64,000 nt of DNA from Ensifer sp. MPMI2T (GCF_004827385.1 NZ_SRXN01000008.1:1-64000), one strand, 5' to 3'; positions 9,697-18,888 are shown, numbered from the stretch's first letter. The notes: generated from the letters alone by a model not told the origin. Numbers and translations are program-made.

Positions 9697-10620
9697 ATGC
9701 CAAAGACATTCCTCTCGATCGGCGAATGCATGATCGAACTTTCAGAGGCCGGCGACGGCCATCTTAAGAAGGGTTTCGCGGGAGATAGCTTCAATACCGC
9801 GTGGTATGCCCGCGCCTTTCTCGGCGACGATTGGCGGGTCAGCTACTTCACGGCACTCGGAACGGACAGGCTTTCCGATGAGATGCTCGCCTTCATGAAC
9901 GGCGCCGGCATCGCCAGCGATCATGTGCGCCGCATCGAGGGGCGTAATCCCGGCATGTACATGATCCACCTGAAGGACGGCGAGCGCAGCTTCCAATATT
10001 GGCGGGAAACATCGGCAGCAAGGCTTCTGGCCGAAGACCGCGACCGACTGCGCGCGGCGATCGATGACGCCGAGCTCGTCTATTTCTCCGGCATCACGCT
10101 TGCGATCCTCTCGCCCGACGATCGCGGCCGCCTGCTGGAGGAGATCCGCCGCACGCGCGAGTTGGGAAAGACCGTCGCGTTCGATCCGAACCTGCGGCCC
10201 CGTCTTTGGGAAAACATCGAGACAATGTGTGCCGCGGTTTCAGACGGCGCTCGCGTGGCGACGATGGTTTTCCCGAGCTTCGACGACGAGCACAGTCATT
10301 TCGGAGACGCGAGCCCCGAAGCAACGGCGAAACGCTACCGTGATCTCGGAGCGGAGCTCGTCGCGGTCAAGGACGGCGCGAACGGGATTACGATCAGCTG
10401 CGACGGGCAGATTATGCATCTTCCCGCCCATCCCGCCGACCCGGTCAGGGACACGACCAGCGCCGGCGACAGCTTCAACGGGGCCTTCTTGGCGATGCAG
10501 CTGCGGGGCGAGCCCCCCCGTGACGCCGCGGCCTTCGCCGCAAAAGTCGCTGCACGCGTCATCGAGCAGCCCGGCGCCCTCATCGGAGCGGACCATCTGC
10601 CACAACCGGACGCTGCCTGA
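9697..10620 (+). CDS. PfkB-family sugar kinase, probably 2-keto-3-deoxygluconate kinase
   Basis: A 307-residue ribokinase-fold protein. It opens with ECMIELSE, has the substrate-side segment KKGFAGDSFNTAWYAR and YFTALGTDRLSDEM, and ends with the PfkB signature 2 DTTSAGDSFNGAFLA, in which the Asp is the catalytic base (about residue 254). The N-terminal pattern GECMIEL plus GDSFNTA is typical of KdgK, which phosphorylates 2-keto-3-deoxygluconate in the Entner-Doudoroff/hexuronate pathways. Start at 9697 chosen by family N-terminus; upstream in-frame codons (9601-9696) are not conserved-looking. It stands alone between a divergent membrane-protein gene and the sulfate operon. Confidence 0.82.
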   Translation: MPKTFLSIGECMIELSEAGDGHLKKGFAGDSFNTAWYARAFLGDDWRVSYFTALGTDRLSDEMLAFMNGAGIASDHVRRIEGRNPGMYMIHLKDGERSFQYWRETSAARLLAEDRDRLRAAIDDAELVYFSGITLAILSPDDRGRLLEEIRRTRELGKTVAFDPNLRPRLWENIETMCAAVSDGARVATMVFPSFDDEHSHFGDASPEATAKRYRDLGAELVAVKDGANGITISCDGQIMHLPAHPADPVRDTTSAGDSFNGAFLAMQLRGEPPRDAAAFAAKVAARVIEQPGALIGADHLPQPDAA

Positions 10621-10800
10621 TCCGTGATAGCCGGCGGCAGCGGCGAATCTGGATATATAGCGCTGCCCCAAATTGCCGTGCTATTTTCGCGGCCGCGCCC
10701 CGCCGGCAGGAGACGCGAGCGAGCAAAGAATTTCTGCAAATGGCGCGTTGACGACAGGACATTTCACGAAAGGGGGGCAAAGCGTCATAAGCTTGCGTTG

Positions 10801-10823
10801 TGATAGTCAATTAAATTGATAGT
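10801..10823. promoter_or_regulatory. Repeats in the sulfate-operon promoter region
   Basis: An AT-rich patch 28-50 bases before the sbp start contains a perfect palindrome TCAATTAAATTGA (10807-10819) and a direct repeat TGATAGT at 10801-10807 and 10817-10823, 16 bases apart. TTGCGT at 10793-10798 and TTGATA at 10816-10821 could serve as -35 and -10 with a 17-base spacer. A LysR-type (CysB-like) activator or another sulfur regulator could use these repeats; no regulator gene is adjacent. Assignment is tentative. Confidence 0.35.
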
Positions 10824-10850
10824 TTTATCTGGCAAAGGATGGAGGGCAAT

Positions 10851-11876
10851 ATGAGCTCGAATAGACTTACCGGAATAGTAAAACTAGCGCTTGTGGTCGG
10901 CAGTCTGCAGCTTGGCTCCATTGGCCTCGCTCAAGCGGACACAACGATCCTGAACGTGTCCTATGATCCTACACGGGAGCTTTACAAGGATTTCAATGCG
11001 GCCTTCGCCGAAAAATGGCAGGCCGATACCGGCGAGACGGTGACGATCCAGACCTCTCACGGCGGCTCCGGCAAGCAGGCTCGGTCGGTGATCGACGGTC
11101 TCGAGGCGGACGTCGTGACGCTGGCGCTTGAGGCCGATATCGATGCGATCGCCGCGGGGACGGGGAAGATTCCGGCCGACTGGAAAACGCGCTTCGAAAA
11201 CAACAGCTCTCCCTACACTTCGACGATCGTCTTCCTCGTCCGCAAGGGCAATCCAAAGGGCGTCAAGGACTGGGGCGATCTCGTCCGGGAAGATATCCAG
11301 GTGATCACCCCGAACCCGAAGACCTCGGGCGGTGCGCGCTGGAACTTCCTTGCAGCCTGGGCCTGGGCGCGGGCCGCCAATGGCGGTGACGATGCGAAGG
11401 CGCAGGACTACGTGGCGCAGCTGTTCAAGCACGTGCCGGTTCTCGACACCGGTGCACGCGGCGCAACGACAACCTTCGTCCAGCGAGGCCTCGGCGACGT
11501 GCTGCTCGCCTGGGAAAACGAAGCCTACCTCTCGCTGGAGGAACTCGGACCTGACAATTTCGAGATCGTAACGCCATCGATCTCGATCAAGGCCGAGCCG
11601 CCCGTGGCGCTTGTGGACGGCAATGTCGACAGCAAGGGCACGCGAAAGGTGGCGGAAGCCTATTTGAACTATCTCTACAGCGATGTCGGTCAGAAAATCG
11701 CGGCCAAGCACTATTATCGGCCCTTCAAGCCGGAGCTTGCGGACCCCGAGGATACCGCGCGCTTTGCCGATGTGAAGCTGGTCACTATTGACGAATTCGG
11801 CGGTTGGAAGGAAGCTCAGCCGAAATTCTTCGCCGACGGCGGAATTTTCGACCAGATCTACAAGCCGGGACAGTGA
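10851..11876 (+). CDS. sbp: Sulfate ABC transporter periplasmic binding protein
   Basis: A 341-residue protein with a signal peptide (LALVVGSLQLGSIGLAQA, cleavage near residue 30). The mature part begins TTILNVSYDPTRELYKDFNA, the family signature for sulfate/thiosulfate-binding proteins. SHGGSGKQARSVIDGLEADVVTLAL and TPNPKTSGGARWNFLAAWAWA form the oxyanion site and hinge. Start at 10851 follows GGAGGGCAAT; the earlier ATG at 10839 overlaps that ribosome-binding site. First gene of the sbp-cysT-cysW-cysA operon, supplying sulfate for cysteine and siroheme-dependent metabolism. Confidence 0.95.
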   Translation: MSSNRLTGIVKLALVVGSLQLGSIGLAQADTTILNVSYDPTRELYKDFNAAFAEKWQADTGETVTIQTSHGGSGKQARSVIDGLEADVVTLALEADIDAIAAGTGKIPADWKTRFENNSSPYTSTIVFLVRKGNPKGVKDWGDLVREDIQVITPNPKTSGGARWNFLAAWAWARAANGGDDAKAQDYVAQLFKHVPVLDTGARGATTTFVQRGLGDVLLAWENEAYLSLEELGPDNFEIVTPSISIKAEPPVALVDGNVDSKGTRKVAEAYLNYLYSDVGQKIAAKHYYRPFKPELADPEDTARFADVKLVTIDEFGGWKEAQPKFFADGGIFDQIYKPGQ

Positions 11877-11882
11877 TCTTTC

Positions 11883-12740
11883 ATGGCCTTTCGCAGCAGC
11901 AGGCGATGGCAGTTTCGGCAGCCGAGCGTCATTCCGGGTTTTGGATTGGCGCTCGGCGTCACCCTGACATGGCTCACCCTCATTGTCCTCATTCCGCTTT
12001 CCGGCCTCATCTGGCGCTCGAGCGGCCTCGGCTGGTCGAAGTTTTTGGCGCTCGCCTCTGACGAGCGGACTGTCAACGCTTTGACGATCAGCTTCGGCAC
12101 CGCTTTCGTGGCGGCGGTCATCAATCTCGTTTTCGGCGTCGTGCTTGCCTGGGTGCTCGTTCGCTACCGATTTCCCGGAAAGCGCGTCATCGACGCCATG
12201 GTCGATCTGCCGTTCGCGTTGCCGACCGCGGTTGCCGGCATTGCGCTGACGGCGCTCTACGCCCCGAACGGTTGGATCGGTTCACTTCTTGCGCCCCTCG
12301 GCATCAAGATCGCGTTCACGCCCGCCGGCATCGTCGTGGCTCTCGTCTTCGTCGGCCTGCCCTTCGTCGTCAGAACGGTTCAGCCGATCATGGAGGAAAT
12401 CGACAAAGAGGTGGAGGAAGCGGCCGCAACGCTGGGCGCCAGCCGCTATCAGACGATCAGCCGCGTTCTGCTGCCGGGCCTTCTTCCGGCCGGGCTGACG
12501 GGCTTCGCGCTCGCCTTTGCGCGTGGCGTCGGCGAATACGGCTCCGTCATCTTCATCGCCGGCAACCTGCCTTACGTCTCGGAGATCGCACCGCTCTTGA
12601 TCATCATTCGCCTCGAGGAGTTCAACTATCCGGCGGCGACCGCGATTGCCGCGGTGATGCTGCTCATTTCCTTCATCATGCTGCTGGTCATCAACACGAT
12701 CCAGTCCTGGAGCAGACGGAGATACGGCTATGGCGCATGA
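11883..12740 (+). CDS. cysT: Sulfate ABC transporter permease CysT (CysU)
   Basis: A 285-residue inner-membrane permease with about six spans. Key segments: [21 protein letters not shown] (conserved in CysT/CysU), the EAA coupling motif [21 protein letters not shown] and the late span [21 protein letters not shown]. It forms the sulfate channel with CysW. It starts 6 bases after sbp stops, and its end overlaps the cysW start by 11 bases, so the operon is tightly packed. Confidence 0.95.
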   Translation: MAFRSSRRWQFRQPSVIPGFGLALGVTLTWLTLIVLIPLSGLIWRSSGLGWSKFLALASDERTVNALTISFGTAFVAAVINLVFGVVLAWVLVRYRFPGKRVIDAMVDLPFALPTAVAGIALTALYAPNGWIGSLLAPLGIKIAFTPAGIVVALVFVGLPFVVRTVQPIMEEIDKEVEEAAATLGASRYQTISRVLLPGLLPAGLTGFALAFARGVGEYGSVIFIAGNLPYVSEIAPLLIIIRLEEFNYPAATAIAAVMLLISFIMLLVINTIQSWSRRRYGYGA

Positions 12741-13617
12741 TGTCGGTTCGACGGCGATTGCCGAGCCGTCAAAGCTGGTCAGGGCAGCAACCTCGGAAAC
12801 TCGGCTCGCACGCGCGACCCTGATCGTGGTTGCCCTCGGTTTCGTGGTGCTGTTCCTACTGCTGCCGCTTGCCACGGTGTTTATCGAGGCGTTCCGCAAG
12901 GGACCAGCAGAATTCGTCTCGGCACTGCGTGATGCGGAGACGTTTTCTGCCATTCGCCTGACGTTGCTGGTTGCCGCGATCGCTGTGCCGCTCAATCTCG
13001 TCTTCGGGGTGGCGGCCGCCTGGGCGATCGCCAAGTTCGAGTTCAAGGGCAAGGCATTCCTGACGACCTTGATCGACCTGCCCTTCTCGGTGTCCCCGGT
13101 GATTTCGGGCCTTGTCTTCGTGCTGCTCTTCGGGTCGCACAGCCTGCTCGGCCCTATCCTGCAGAACTACGGCATCCAGGTCCTCTTTGCCGTTCCCGGG
13201 CTGGTGCTCGCAACCGTGTTCGTCACCTTCCCCTTCGTCGCGCGCGAACTGATCCCGCTGATGCAGGAGCAGGGCACCAGCGACGAGGAAGCGGCATTGT
13301 CGCTCGGCGCCACCGGCTGGCAAACCTTCTGGCATGTGACGCTGCCCAACATCAAATGGGGCCTGCTTTACGGCGTGCTTCTCTGCAACGCGCGCGCCAT
13401 GGGAGAGTTCGGTGCGGTCTCGGTCGTTTCCGGCCATATTCGCGGCCAAACGAACACGATGCCGTTGCAGGTGGAAATCCTCTATAATGAGTACAATTTC
13501 GTCGCCGCCTTTGCAGTGGCGGCGCTCCTTGCGCTCCTGGCGCTGGTAACGCTCGTCCTGAAGACGGCACTTGAACTCCGCTACAGCGACGAGATCGCTG
13601 CCAGCCGAAGGCATTGA
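12730..13617 (+). CDS. cysW: Sulfate ABC transporter permease CysW
   Basis: A 295-residue permease partner of CysT. It shows [22 protein letters not shown], the EAA motif [21 protein letters not shown], and the CysW-type segment [20 protein letters not shown] preceding a short loop. The N-terminal 30 residues are hydrophilic and variable. The gene overlaps cysT and is followed after 15 bases by cysA. Together CysT and CysW make the membrane channel through which Sbp-delivered sulfate passes. Confidence 0.95.
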   Translation: MAHDVGSTAIAEPSKLVRAATSETRLARATLIVVALGFVVLFLLLPLATVFIEAFRKGPAEFVSALRDAETFSAIRLTLLVAAIAVPLNLVFGVAAAWAIAKFEFKGKAFLTTLIDLPFSVSPVISGLVFVLLFGSHSLLGPILQNYGIQVLFAVPGLVLATVFVTFPFVARELIPLMQEQGTSDEEAALSLGATGWQTFWHVTLPNIKWGLLYGVLLCNARAMGEFGAVSVVSGHIRGQTNTMPLQVEILYNEYNFVAAFAVAALLALLALVTLVLKTALELRYSDEIAASRRH

Positions 13618-13632
13618 AAGGTCCAGACATCC

Positions 13633-14742
13633 ATGGAAGTCCGCGTCCAGAACATACGCAAGGAATTCGGCCGCTTCCCGGCGCTCGACGACGTCTCGCT
13701 CGATATCCGGTCCGGCGAACTGATCGCCTTGCTTGGCCCGTCCGGCTCGGGAAAGACCACGTTGCTGCGGCTCGTCGCCGGGTTAGAGAGCCCGACCGGA
13801 GGTATGATCTTCTTCGGCGACGAGGATGCATCGAAGAAGAGCGTGCAGGAACGAAACATCGGTTTCGTCTTCCAGCACTACGCCCTCTTCCGGCACATGA
13901 CGGTGCTCGACAACGTCGCCTTCGGGCTGAAGGTGCGGCCGTCCAACCGGCGGCCGCCGGCCGCCGAAATCCGCCGCCGGGCCCTTGATCTGCTCGATCT
14001 CGTGCAACTCTCCGGCCTCGAAAAACGCTATCCGGCCCAGCTCTCCGGCGGCCAGCGCCAGCGCGTGGCGCTTGCGCGCGCCATGGCGGTCGAGCCCAAC
14101 GTGCTGCTGCTCGACGAGCCCTTCGGTGCACTCGATGCACAGGTCCGCAAGGAGCTGAGGCGCTGGCTCAGGGAAATTCACGACCGTACCGGTCACACCA
14201 CCATCTTCGTCACGCATGACCAGGAGGAGGCGCTGGAGCTCGCCGACCGTGTCGTCGTCATGAGCAAGGGCGCGATCGAGCAGGTCGGCACGCCGGACGA
14301 AATCTACGACCATCCGGTCTCGCCATTCGTCTACGGCTTCATCGGCCAGTCCAACAGCCTCAACGTCACGCTCGCGAACGGTGAAATCTGGTTCGAGGAC
14401 CGGCCGATCGGCCTTCGCGCCGCCAACGAGCCGGACGGAACGGCGACGCTCTACTTCCGCCCGCATGACATCGAGCTCATCGATGGCTGCGGCGGCTGTC
14501 TGGCTGGCCTCGTGACGGGCAGCCGCCGCGTAGCCGGAACACGCCATCTGGAGCTCGACCTTGGGCGGACGCAGCCCTCGGTCGAAATCGAACTGCCGCC
14601 GGAACGCGCGACTTCCACCGACCACACCCGCGTCGCTTTCCGGCCGACGAAGTGGAAGCTCTTCCGCAAGGACGAAAACGAGCAACCGGCACCGCAAGAG
14701 GTGGAGACGCGGGCACCCGAACTCGCGCGCACCGGCACATAA
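13633..14742 (+). CDS. cysA: Sulfate ABC transporter ATP-binding protein CysA
   Basis: A 369-residue ATPase. Walker [15 protein letters not shown] lies near residue 33, Q-loop [13 protein letters not shown], signature [15 protein letters not shown], Walker [13 protein letters not shown] and H-loop [11 protein letters not shown]-terminal TOBE-like regulatory domain follows ([10 protein letters not shown]). CysA energises sulfate import. Its TAA stop (14740-14742) overlaps the ATG of the next gene by one base (TAATG), which couples translation of an FAD-linked oxidase to the sulfate operon. Confidence 0.94.
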   Translation: MEVRVQNIRKEFGRFPALDDVSLDIRSGELIALLGPSGSGKTTLLRLVAGLESPTGGMIFFGDEDASKKSVQERNIGFVFQHYALFRHMTVLDNVAFGLKVRPSNRRPPAAEIRRRALDLLDLVQLSGLEKRYPAQLSGGQRQRVALARAMAVEPNVLLLDEPFGALDAQVRKELRRWLREIHDRTGHTTIFVTHDQEEALELADRVVVMSKGAIEQVGTPDEIYDHPVSPFVYGFIGQSNSLNVTLANGEIWFEDRPIGLRAANEPDGTATLYFRPHDIELIDGCGGCLAGLVTGSRRVAGTRHLELDLGRTQPSVEIELPPERATSTDHTRVAFRPTKWKLFRKDENEQPAPQEVETRAPELARTGT

Positions 14743-16109
14743 TGTCGGTCATCGAAGATCTGACGCGATCGCTCGGCGAGGCAGTACTGACCGGCGACCG
14801 GATCACCGAACGCTATCGGAGCGACGCGAGCCTCACCGGGCGAAACCTCCCGAGCGCGGTTGTCCGCCCGGCGAGCACAACCGAGGTCGCTACCGCCCTC
14901 AGCGTCTGCAATACTCATCGTCAAAGCGTGGTGCCGCAGGGCGGCATGACAGGGCTCGCCGGCGGCGCCAACCCCGATGCCGGCGACGTCGTCATTTCGA
15001 TGGAGCGGCTCTCCGGCGTCGAGGAGATCGACGCGGCTGCCGCAACCATGACCGTGCTTGCGGGCACGCCTCTTGAAGTCGCACAACGCGCGGCGGAGGA
15101 TGCGGGCTTCCTGCTGCCGATCGATCTCGGCGCACGCGGCTCGTGCCAGATCGGCGGCAATCTCGCCACCAATGCCGGCGGCATCCGTGTCATCCGCAAC
15201 GGCGTCGCGCGTGACAACGTCCTCGGCATCGAGGTCGTGCTTGCCGACGGAACGGTGGTCTCTTCGCTCAATAAGATGATCAAGAACAATACCGGCTACG
15301 ATCTCAGGCAATTTTTCATCGGTTCGGAGGGCACGCTCGGCATCATCACCCGCGCCGTGCTGCGTCTGCGCCCGTTGCCGGCTGGACGGCTCACGGCACT
15401 CTGTGCGCTCGACAGGTACGCGGACGTCGTCGCCTTGCTGAAACTCGCTCAGCGGGAGCTTTCCGGTCTCTCCGCGTTCGAAGCGATGTGGGAAAACTAT
15501 TTCCGCTTCAATTGCGAGGCGGAAGGACGGCAATTCTTCGAGACGTCTCCCGCCTTCGCCGCGATCATCGAGCAGGATATCCGCGGGCAGGACGGCGAGC
15601 GCGAGCAATTCGAGGCCTTCCTCGGACAGGCCCTTGAAGACGAATTGATCGGCGATGCGCTGATCGCCCAGTCGGAGAAGGAGGCCCAGGCCTTCTGGCG
15701 CGTGCGCGACGGCCATGCCATGGACAGGTTGCTGCCTTCCCTCGTCAATCTCGACGTCAGCCTGCCGATCGGCGATATCGGGCGTTTTGCCGAGGAATGC
15801 GGCAGGGCGCTCTCCGCGCGTTTTCCGTCGGCACATGTCTCCTTCTTTGGCCATGTCGGCGACAGCAACCTCCACATCGCCTTTTCCATTCCGAACGCGG
15901 ATCAAGAAACCGCGCATCAGGTCGATGCCGTCGTCTACCCGCTTGTCGCGGCGTACCATGGCTCCATTTCCGCCGAACACGGCATCGGCACGCTGAAGCG
16001 CGACTTCCTCAATCAGTCCCGGAGCGCCGCCGAACTCGACGTCATGCGCCGGATCAAGAATGCCCTTGACCCGAACGGCATTCTCAATCCGGGCAAAGTG
16101 CTTCGTTAG
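14742..16109 (+). CDS. FAD-linked 2-hydroxyacid oxidase/dehydrogenase (GlcD/D2HGDH family)
   Basis: A 455-residue flavoprotein with an N-terminal FAD_binding_4 (PCMH) domain: VVRPASTTEVATALSVCN, VVPQGGMTGLAGGANPD, and IGGNLATNAGGIRVIRNGVA contacting FAD. A C-terminal FAD-oxidase domain follows, with FFGHVGDSNLHIAFS (metal/substrate histidines) and SAEHGIGTLKRDFL. The family oxidises D-lactate, glycolate or D-2-hydroxyglutarate. Its start overlaps the cysA stop by one base (TAATG), an unusual partner for a sulfate importer; the link may be purely positional or reflect sulfolactate-like 2-hydroxyacids (speculative). The longer frame from 14652 lies within cysA and is not the start. Confidence 0.9.
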   Translation: MSVIEDLTRSLGEAVLTGDRITERYRSDASLTGRNLPSAVVRPASTTEVATALSVCNTHRQSVVPQGGMTGLAGGANPDAGDVVISMERLSGVEEIDAAAATMTVLAGTPLEVAQRAAEDAGFLLPIDLGARGSCQIGGNLATNAGGIRVIRNGVARDNVLGIEVVLADGTVVSSLNKMIKNNTGYDLRQFFIGSEGTLGIITRAVLRLRPLPAGRLTALCALDRYADVVALLKLAQRELSGLSAFEAMWENYFRFNCEAEGRQFFETSPAFAAIIEQDIRGQDGEREQFEAFLGQALEDELIGDALIAQSEKEAQAFWRVRDGHAMDRLLPSLVNLDVSLPIGDIGRFAEECGRALSARFPSAHVSFFGHVGDSNLHIAFSIPNADQETAHQVDAVVYPLVAAYHGSISAEHGIGTLKRDFLNQSRSAAELDVMRRIKNALDPNGILNPGKVLR

Positions 16110-16114
16110 TGGTT

Positions 16115-16675
16115 TCAAAGCCAGGAGGCTGGCGACTTCGGCAGCCTCCCTTCTGGATCGATGACTTCGAGGCGTGGCGCACCCACGCCGTTCCAGCGCC
16201 AGAGCGCGACGCAGGTGCCGCCGGGCGACATGAAAGACGGGTAGATCACGCCGTGAAATTCCTGGGCAGAGAGATCGGCCTGCAGCTTATGGGTCTGCGG
16301 CACCGCGCCCCTGTCGAGGTCGTCTCGCCATTCGCATCGGTGGATCGCATCCGTCATGCCAAGCTCTGCAAGAACATTGGTGTCCGTGAGATCGGCCAGC
16401 CGCGCATCGTAAAGCTCTAGCCGTACGATCAGCGCTGGATGCTGCACGAAACCCTGATTGTATTCGGCCCAGGCGGACGAAAGTTCGCGCGCGGCATAGA
16501 TCGTCGGCACGCCCACCGGATTCCATCGGCCGCCGAAGCGTGCCGCCCCTTCGCCGGAAAGCGGGACATGGGCCCAGCGCGGCACGAAGGCGCGCCAGAG
16601 CGGCATCGGCTCGGCAGGCGGCGGCTCTAACTTGGAGCGGGATGCGGACGGTAAACCTCTCACACTTTTCCTCAT
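16115..16675 (-). CDS. RES-domain toxin (NAD-degrading type) with repeat-derived 5' end
   Basis: From residue 24 (MPLWRAFVPRWAHVPLSGEG, then RFGGRWNPVGVPTIYAARE) the protein matches RES toxins. The Arg, Tyr/Glu and Ser positions expected for NAD+ phosphorylase or glycohydrolase activity are present in the usual order. RES toxins deplete NAD+ and are held in check by an Xre/MbcA/ParS antitoxin, here encoded immediately upstream (16786-17157). The ATG at 16675 and the first 13-14 codons lie inside module A of a RIME-type repeat. An ATG at 16606 (MPLW) is the other candidate but has no visible ribosome-binding site. Expression may therefore be weak or altered. Confidence 0.82.
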   Translation of the reverse strand: MRKSVRGLPSASRSKLEPPPAEPMPLWRAFVPRWAHVPLSGEGAARFGGRWNPVGVPTIYAARELSSAWAEYNQGFVQHPALIVRLELYDARLADLTDTNVLAELGMTDAIHRCEWRDDLDRGAVPQTHKLQADLSAQEFHGVIYPSFMSPGGTCVALWRWNGVGAPRLEVIDPEGRLPKSPASWL

Positions 16676-16788
16676 CCCGCTCTAATGCATGTCGCCCAAA
16701 AGTGTGCAGCGGTTTTGGGACAACGACATGCATAAAAGCAATAACCTAAAGCGCGTCGCATGAGTCCGATTGAACGCGACGCGCTTTA
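16635..16788. repeat. RIME-type mosaic palindromic repeat, three modules, inside toxin-antitoxin operon
   Basis: Module A: GAGCGGGATG (16635-16644) and CATCCCGCTC (16673-16682). Module B: ATGCATGTCG (16685-16694) and CGACATGCAT (16724-16733) with an inner CCCAAAA/TTTTGGG pair. Module C: TAAAGCGCGTCGC (16747-16759) and GCGACGCGCTTTA (16776-16788), 13-base perfect arms. Modules B and C recur at 58794-58898. This is the architecture of the rhizobial intergenic mosaic element RIME. The right edge coincides with the antitoxin stop codon and the left edge enters the toxin reading frame. Confidence 0.88.
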
Positions 16789-17157
16789 GGCGTAGACGCC
16801 GGCGCGAACAGCTTCCAGATAAGCGAGAACCTTGTCGGCCTTGCCTTCGCCGACGAGATCGAACGCCGTCTTTCCAGCCCAGCCGGGGATCGGCTGGTGC
16901 TTGAACCAGATGACGGCGCGGGCCTCGTCGCCCGCCATTTCGGACGCCATGGCGAGGATGCGGACGACCTTGCTCAGCGCGCTGTCGACCTTGCGAGCAC
17001 CGGTCTTGGCTGTCAGCGTGTTCCGCGCGACGCCAATCAGCTTGGCGAGTTCAGCAAGCGTTATGCCCAAGCGGTCGGCAACAAGGCGCGCCGACAGGAA
17101 CGGGGAATGATCCTCCCCGAAACGGGCAGCGGGAATGTCCAGGTTGAGGGCGACCAT
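16786..17157 (-). CDS. Xre/MbcA/ParS-type antitoxin (DUF2384)
   Basis: A 123-residue protein. An N-terminal HTH (FLSARLVADRLGITLAELAK, about residues 20-45) is followed by the toxin-binding DUF2384 region (VVRILAMASEMAGDEARAVIWF, then WAGKTAFDLVGEGKADKVLAYL). It neutralises the RES toxin and represses the operon. The ATG at 17157 is chosen; a TTG at 17184 would add nine residues. Upstream inverted repeats CAAAAC/GTTTTG (17160-17165/17174-17179) and the palindrome TTGATCAA (17177-17184) sit over the start region and are candidate autoregulatory operators. The TAA stop is the last three bases of the RIME palindrome. Confidence 0.85.
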   Translation of the reverse strand: MVALNLDIPAARFGEDHSPFLSARLVADRLGITLAELAKLIGVARNTLTAKTGARKVDSALSKVVRILAMASEMAGDEARAVIWFKHQPIPGWAGKTAFDLVGEGKADKVLAYLEAVRAGVYA

Positions 17158-17236
17158 GGCAAAACTCGATCTTGTTTTGATCAATGTGTAGATAAAATAG
17201 GATCAATCCATGATCATTTCAAGCGCAAGCCGTCAC

Positions 17237-18022
17237 TCATCGCTGCCAGGAGGGCGTCCGCCGGTCAAAGAAGGCCGAGACCCCTTCCCGGGCTTCCTCG
17301 GTTTCCCAGGTGTCGGCAAGCTGCTCGATCGTCGCTGCGATGACTGCATCCGTGATCGGCATGCCAAGCGATCGCGCCAGCCGTTTCGCCCTTCCGGCCG
17401 CTTGCGGCGCGGCGGCAAGATAGGGGGTGATTTCCGCATCGACAGCGGCGTCCATGTGTCCATCGTCGACCACGACCGTTGCAAGTCCGGCGGCAAGCGC
17501 CTCTTCGGCGCCGAAAAGCCGTGCCGACATGAACAGCGGTCGCGCCCTTCCTTCGCCAATCCTGGCAACGACATAGGGACTGATCGTCGCCGGGATCAGC
17601 CCGAGCCTCGCCTCCGTCAGACCGAACTTTGCGTCCGCCGCCGCGACGACGGCGTCGCAGACACTCATCAACCCGACCCCGCCGCCAAAGGCATTGCCAT
17701 GCACCCGCGCGATCAGCGGCTTCGGCATTTCGTTCAACGCCTTGAACATCATCGCCAGCCGCGTCGCCTCGGCGATCCGAGCCTCCCGGTCGGCGTCGAA
17801 CTGCTGGCGCATCCAGTCGAGATCGCCGCCCGCACAAAAACTCTTGCCCTCGCCGGCGAGGATGACGACACGGACCGTCTTGTCATCGCCAAGCCGGACC
17901 GCCGCATCCGTGAGCTCGCCGATCATCGCGGCGGAAAGCGCGTTGTGCTTTTCCGGACGGGCGAGCGTCAGGTGGCCTATGCCCCGTTTGTCGACCGTGC
18001 ACCGGATCGTTCGCTCAGTCAT
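17237..18022 (-). CDS. Enoyl-CoA hydratase, probably 3-methylglutaconyl-CoA hydratase
   Basis: A 261-residue crotonase-fold protein. LTLARPEKHNALSAAM is the N-terminal CoA-binding strand, GEGKSFCAGGDLDWM the first oxyanion-hole region, and HGNAFGGGVGLMSVCDAVVA the second. The catalytic Glu is expected in FGLTEARLGLIP. As the last gene of a minus-strand leucine-degradation operon it should hydrate 3-methylglutaconyl-CoA to HMG-CoA. It overlaps hmgL by 4 bases (ATGA). Sequence alone cannot exclude a general enoyl-CoA hydratase; context makes the assignment. Confidence 0.85.
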   Translation of the reverse strand: MTERTIRCTVDKRGIGHLTLARPEKHNALSAAMIGELTDAAVRLGDDKTVRVVILAGEGKSFCAGGDLDWMRQQFDADREARIAEATRLAMMFKALNEMPKPLIARVHGNAFGGGVGLMSVCDAVVAAADAKFGLTEARLGLIPATISPYVVARIGEGRARPLFMSARLFGAEEALAAGLATVVVDDGHMDAAVDAEITPYLAAAPQAAGRAKRLARSLGMPITDAVIAATIEQLADTWETEEAREGVSAFFDRRTPSWQR

Positions 18023-18888
18023 GCGGCACTCCTCAGCGATCGGGCGAGGGCCGCTGCGCGATCGAGCTTTTCGGCGTCGAGCCCGGTCGAAAATCCCCGC
18101 TTCTCCAGGAAAGCATTCACCGCAAGCGTATCGACATTACCGGCCGCGCCGGGGGCATAGGGGCAACCTCCGAGCCCCCCGGTCGAAGCGTCGAACACGC
18201 GCAGGCCCCGATCGAGGCCGACCGCGATGTTTTCCAGCGCCCGGCCGGACGTGTCATGGAAGTGACCCGCAAGCTTCGCTGCGTCGATGTCGCCAAGCAC
18301 CGTCGCGAGCATGATATCAACGGCTTCGGGCGTGCCTCGCCCGATCGTGTCGCCGAGACTGATCTCGTAGCAGCCGAGTTCGAAAAGAAGGCGTGCGACG
18401 CGGGCAGCGGCCTCTGGTGCGATCGGCCCCTCGTAAGGGCACTCGACGACGCAGCTGACGTAGCCGCGCATCGGAATTCCATGCTGCCGGCTTGCCTCCG
18501 CGACCGGGCGGAAGCGCTCTATGCTTTCGGCAATCGAGCAGTTGATGTTCTTCTGGGAGAAGGTTTCGGAGGCGGAAGCAAAAATTGCCACCTCGTCGGC
18601 GCGAGCAGCGCGGGCGGCCTCGAAGCCCCTGATGTTCGGCGTCAACGCCGCGTAGCGAGTGCCGGGGCGCCGCGCGATGCCGGCCATGACCGCGGGAGCA
18701 TCGGCCATCTGCGGGACCCATCTCGGGCTGACGAAGCTCGTCACCTCGATGCGCTCGAAACCGCAGTCCGAGAGCAGGTCGACGAGCCGGATCTTGTCGT
18801 CGGTATCGACAAGACGGGATTCGTTCTGAAGGCCGTCGCGCGGCGCCATCTCGACGATCGTGACGTGCTCGCTTGTCGACGATGTCAC
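18019..18888 (-). CDS. hmgL: Hydroxymethylglutaryl-CoA lyase
   Basis: A 289-residue TIM-barrel lyase of the DRE-TIM family. VTIVEMAPRDGLQNES carries the catalytic Arg-Asp, HFHDTSGRAL the metal-binding His-x-His, and GGLGGCPYAPGAAGNVDT the active-site Cys loop typical of HMG-CoA lyase. It splits HMG-CoA into acetoacetate and acetyl-CoA, the terminal step of leucine breakdown. It overlaps mccA upstream and the hydratase downstream by 4 bases each. Confidence 0.95.
   Translation of the reverse strand: MTSSTSEHVTIVEMAPRDGLQNESRLVDTDDKIRLVDLLSDCGFERIEVTSFVSPRWVPQMADAPAVMAGIARRPGTRYAALTPNIRGFEAARAARADEVAIFASASETFSQKNINCSIAESIERFRPVAEASRQHGIPMRGYVSCVVECPYEGPIAPEAAARVARLLFELGCYEISLGDTIGRGTPEAVDIMLATVLGDIDAAKLAGHFHDTSGRALENIAVGLDRGLRVFDASTGGLGGCPYAPGAAGNVDTLAVNAFLEKRGFSTGLDAEKLDRAAALARSLRSAA

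Noticed and set aside
14451-16118. 555-codon minus-strand frame
   Set aside because: Antisense to cysA and the FAD oxidase, both unambiguous.
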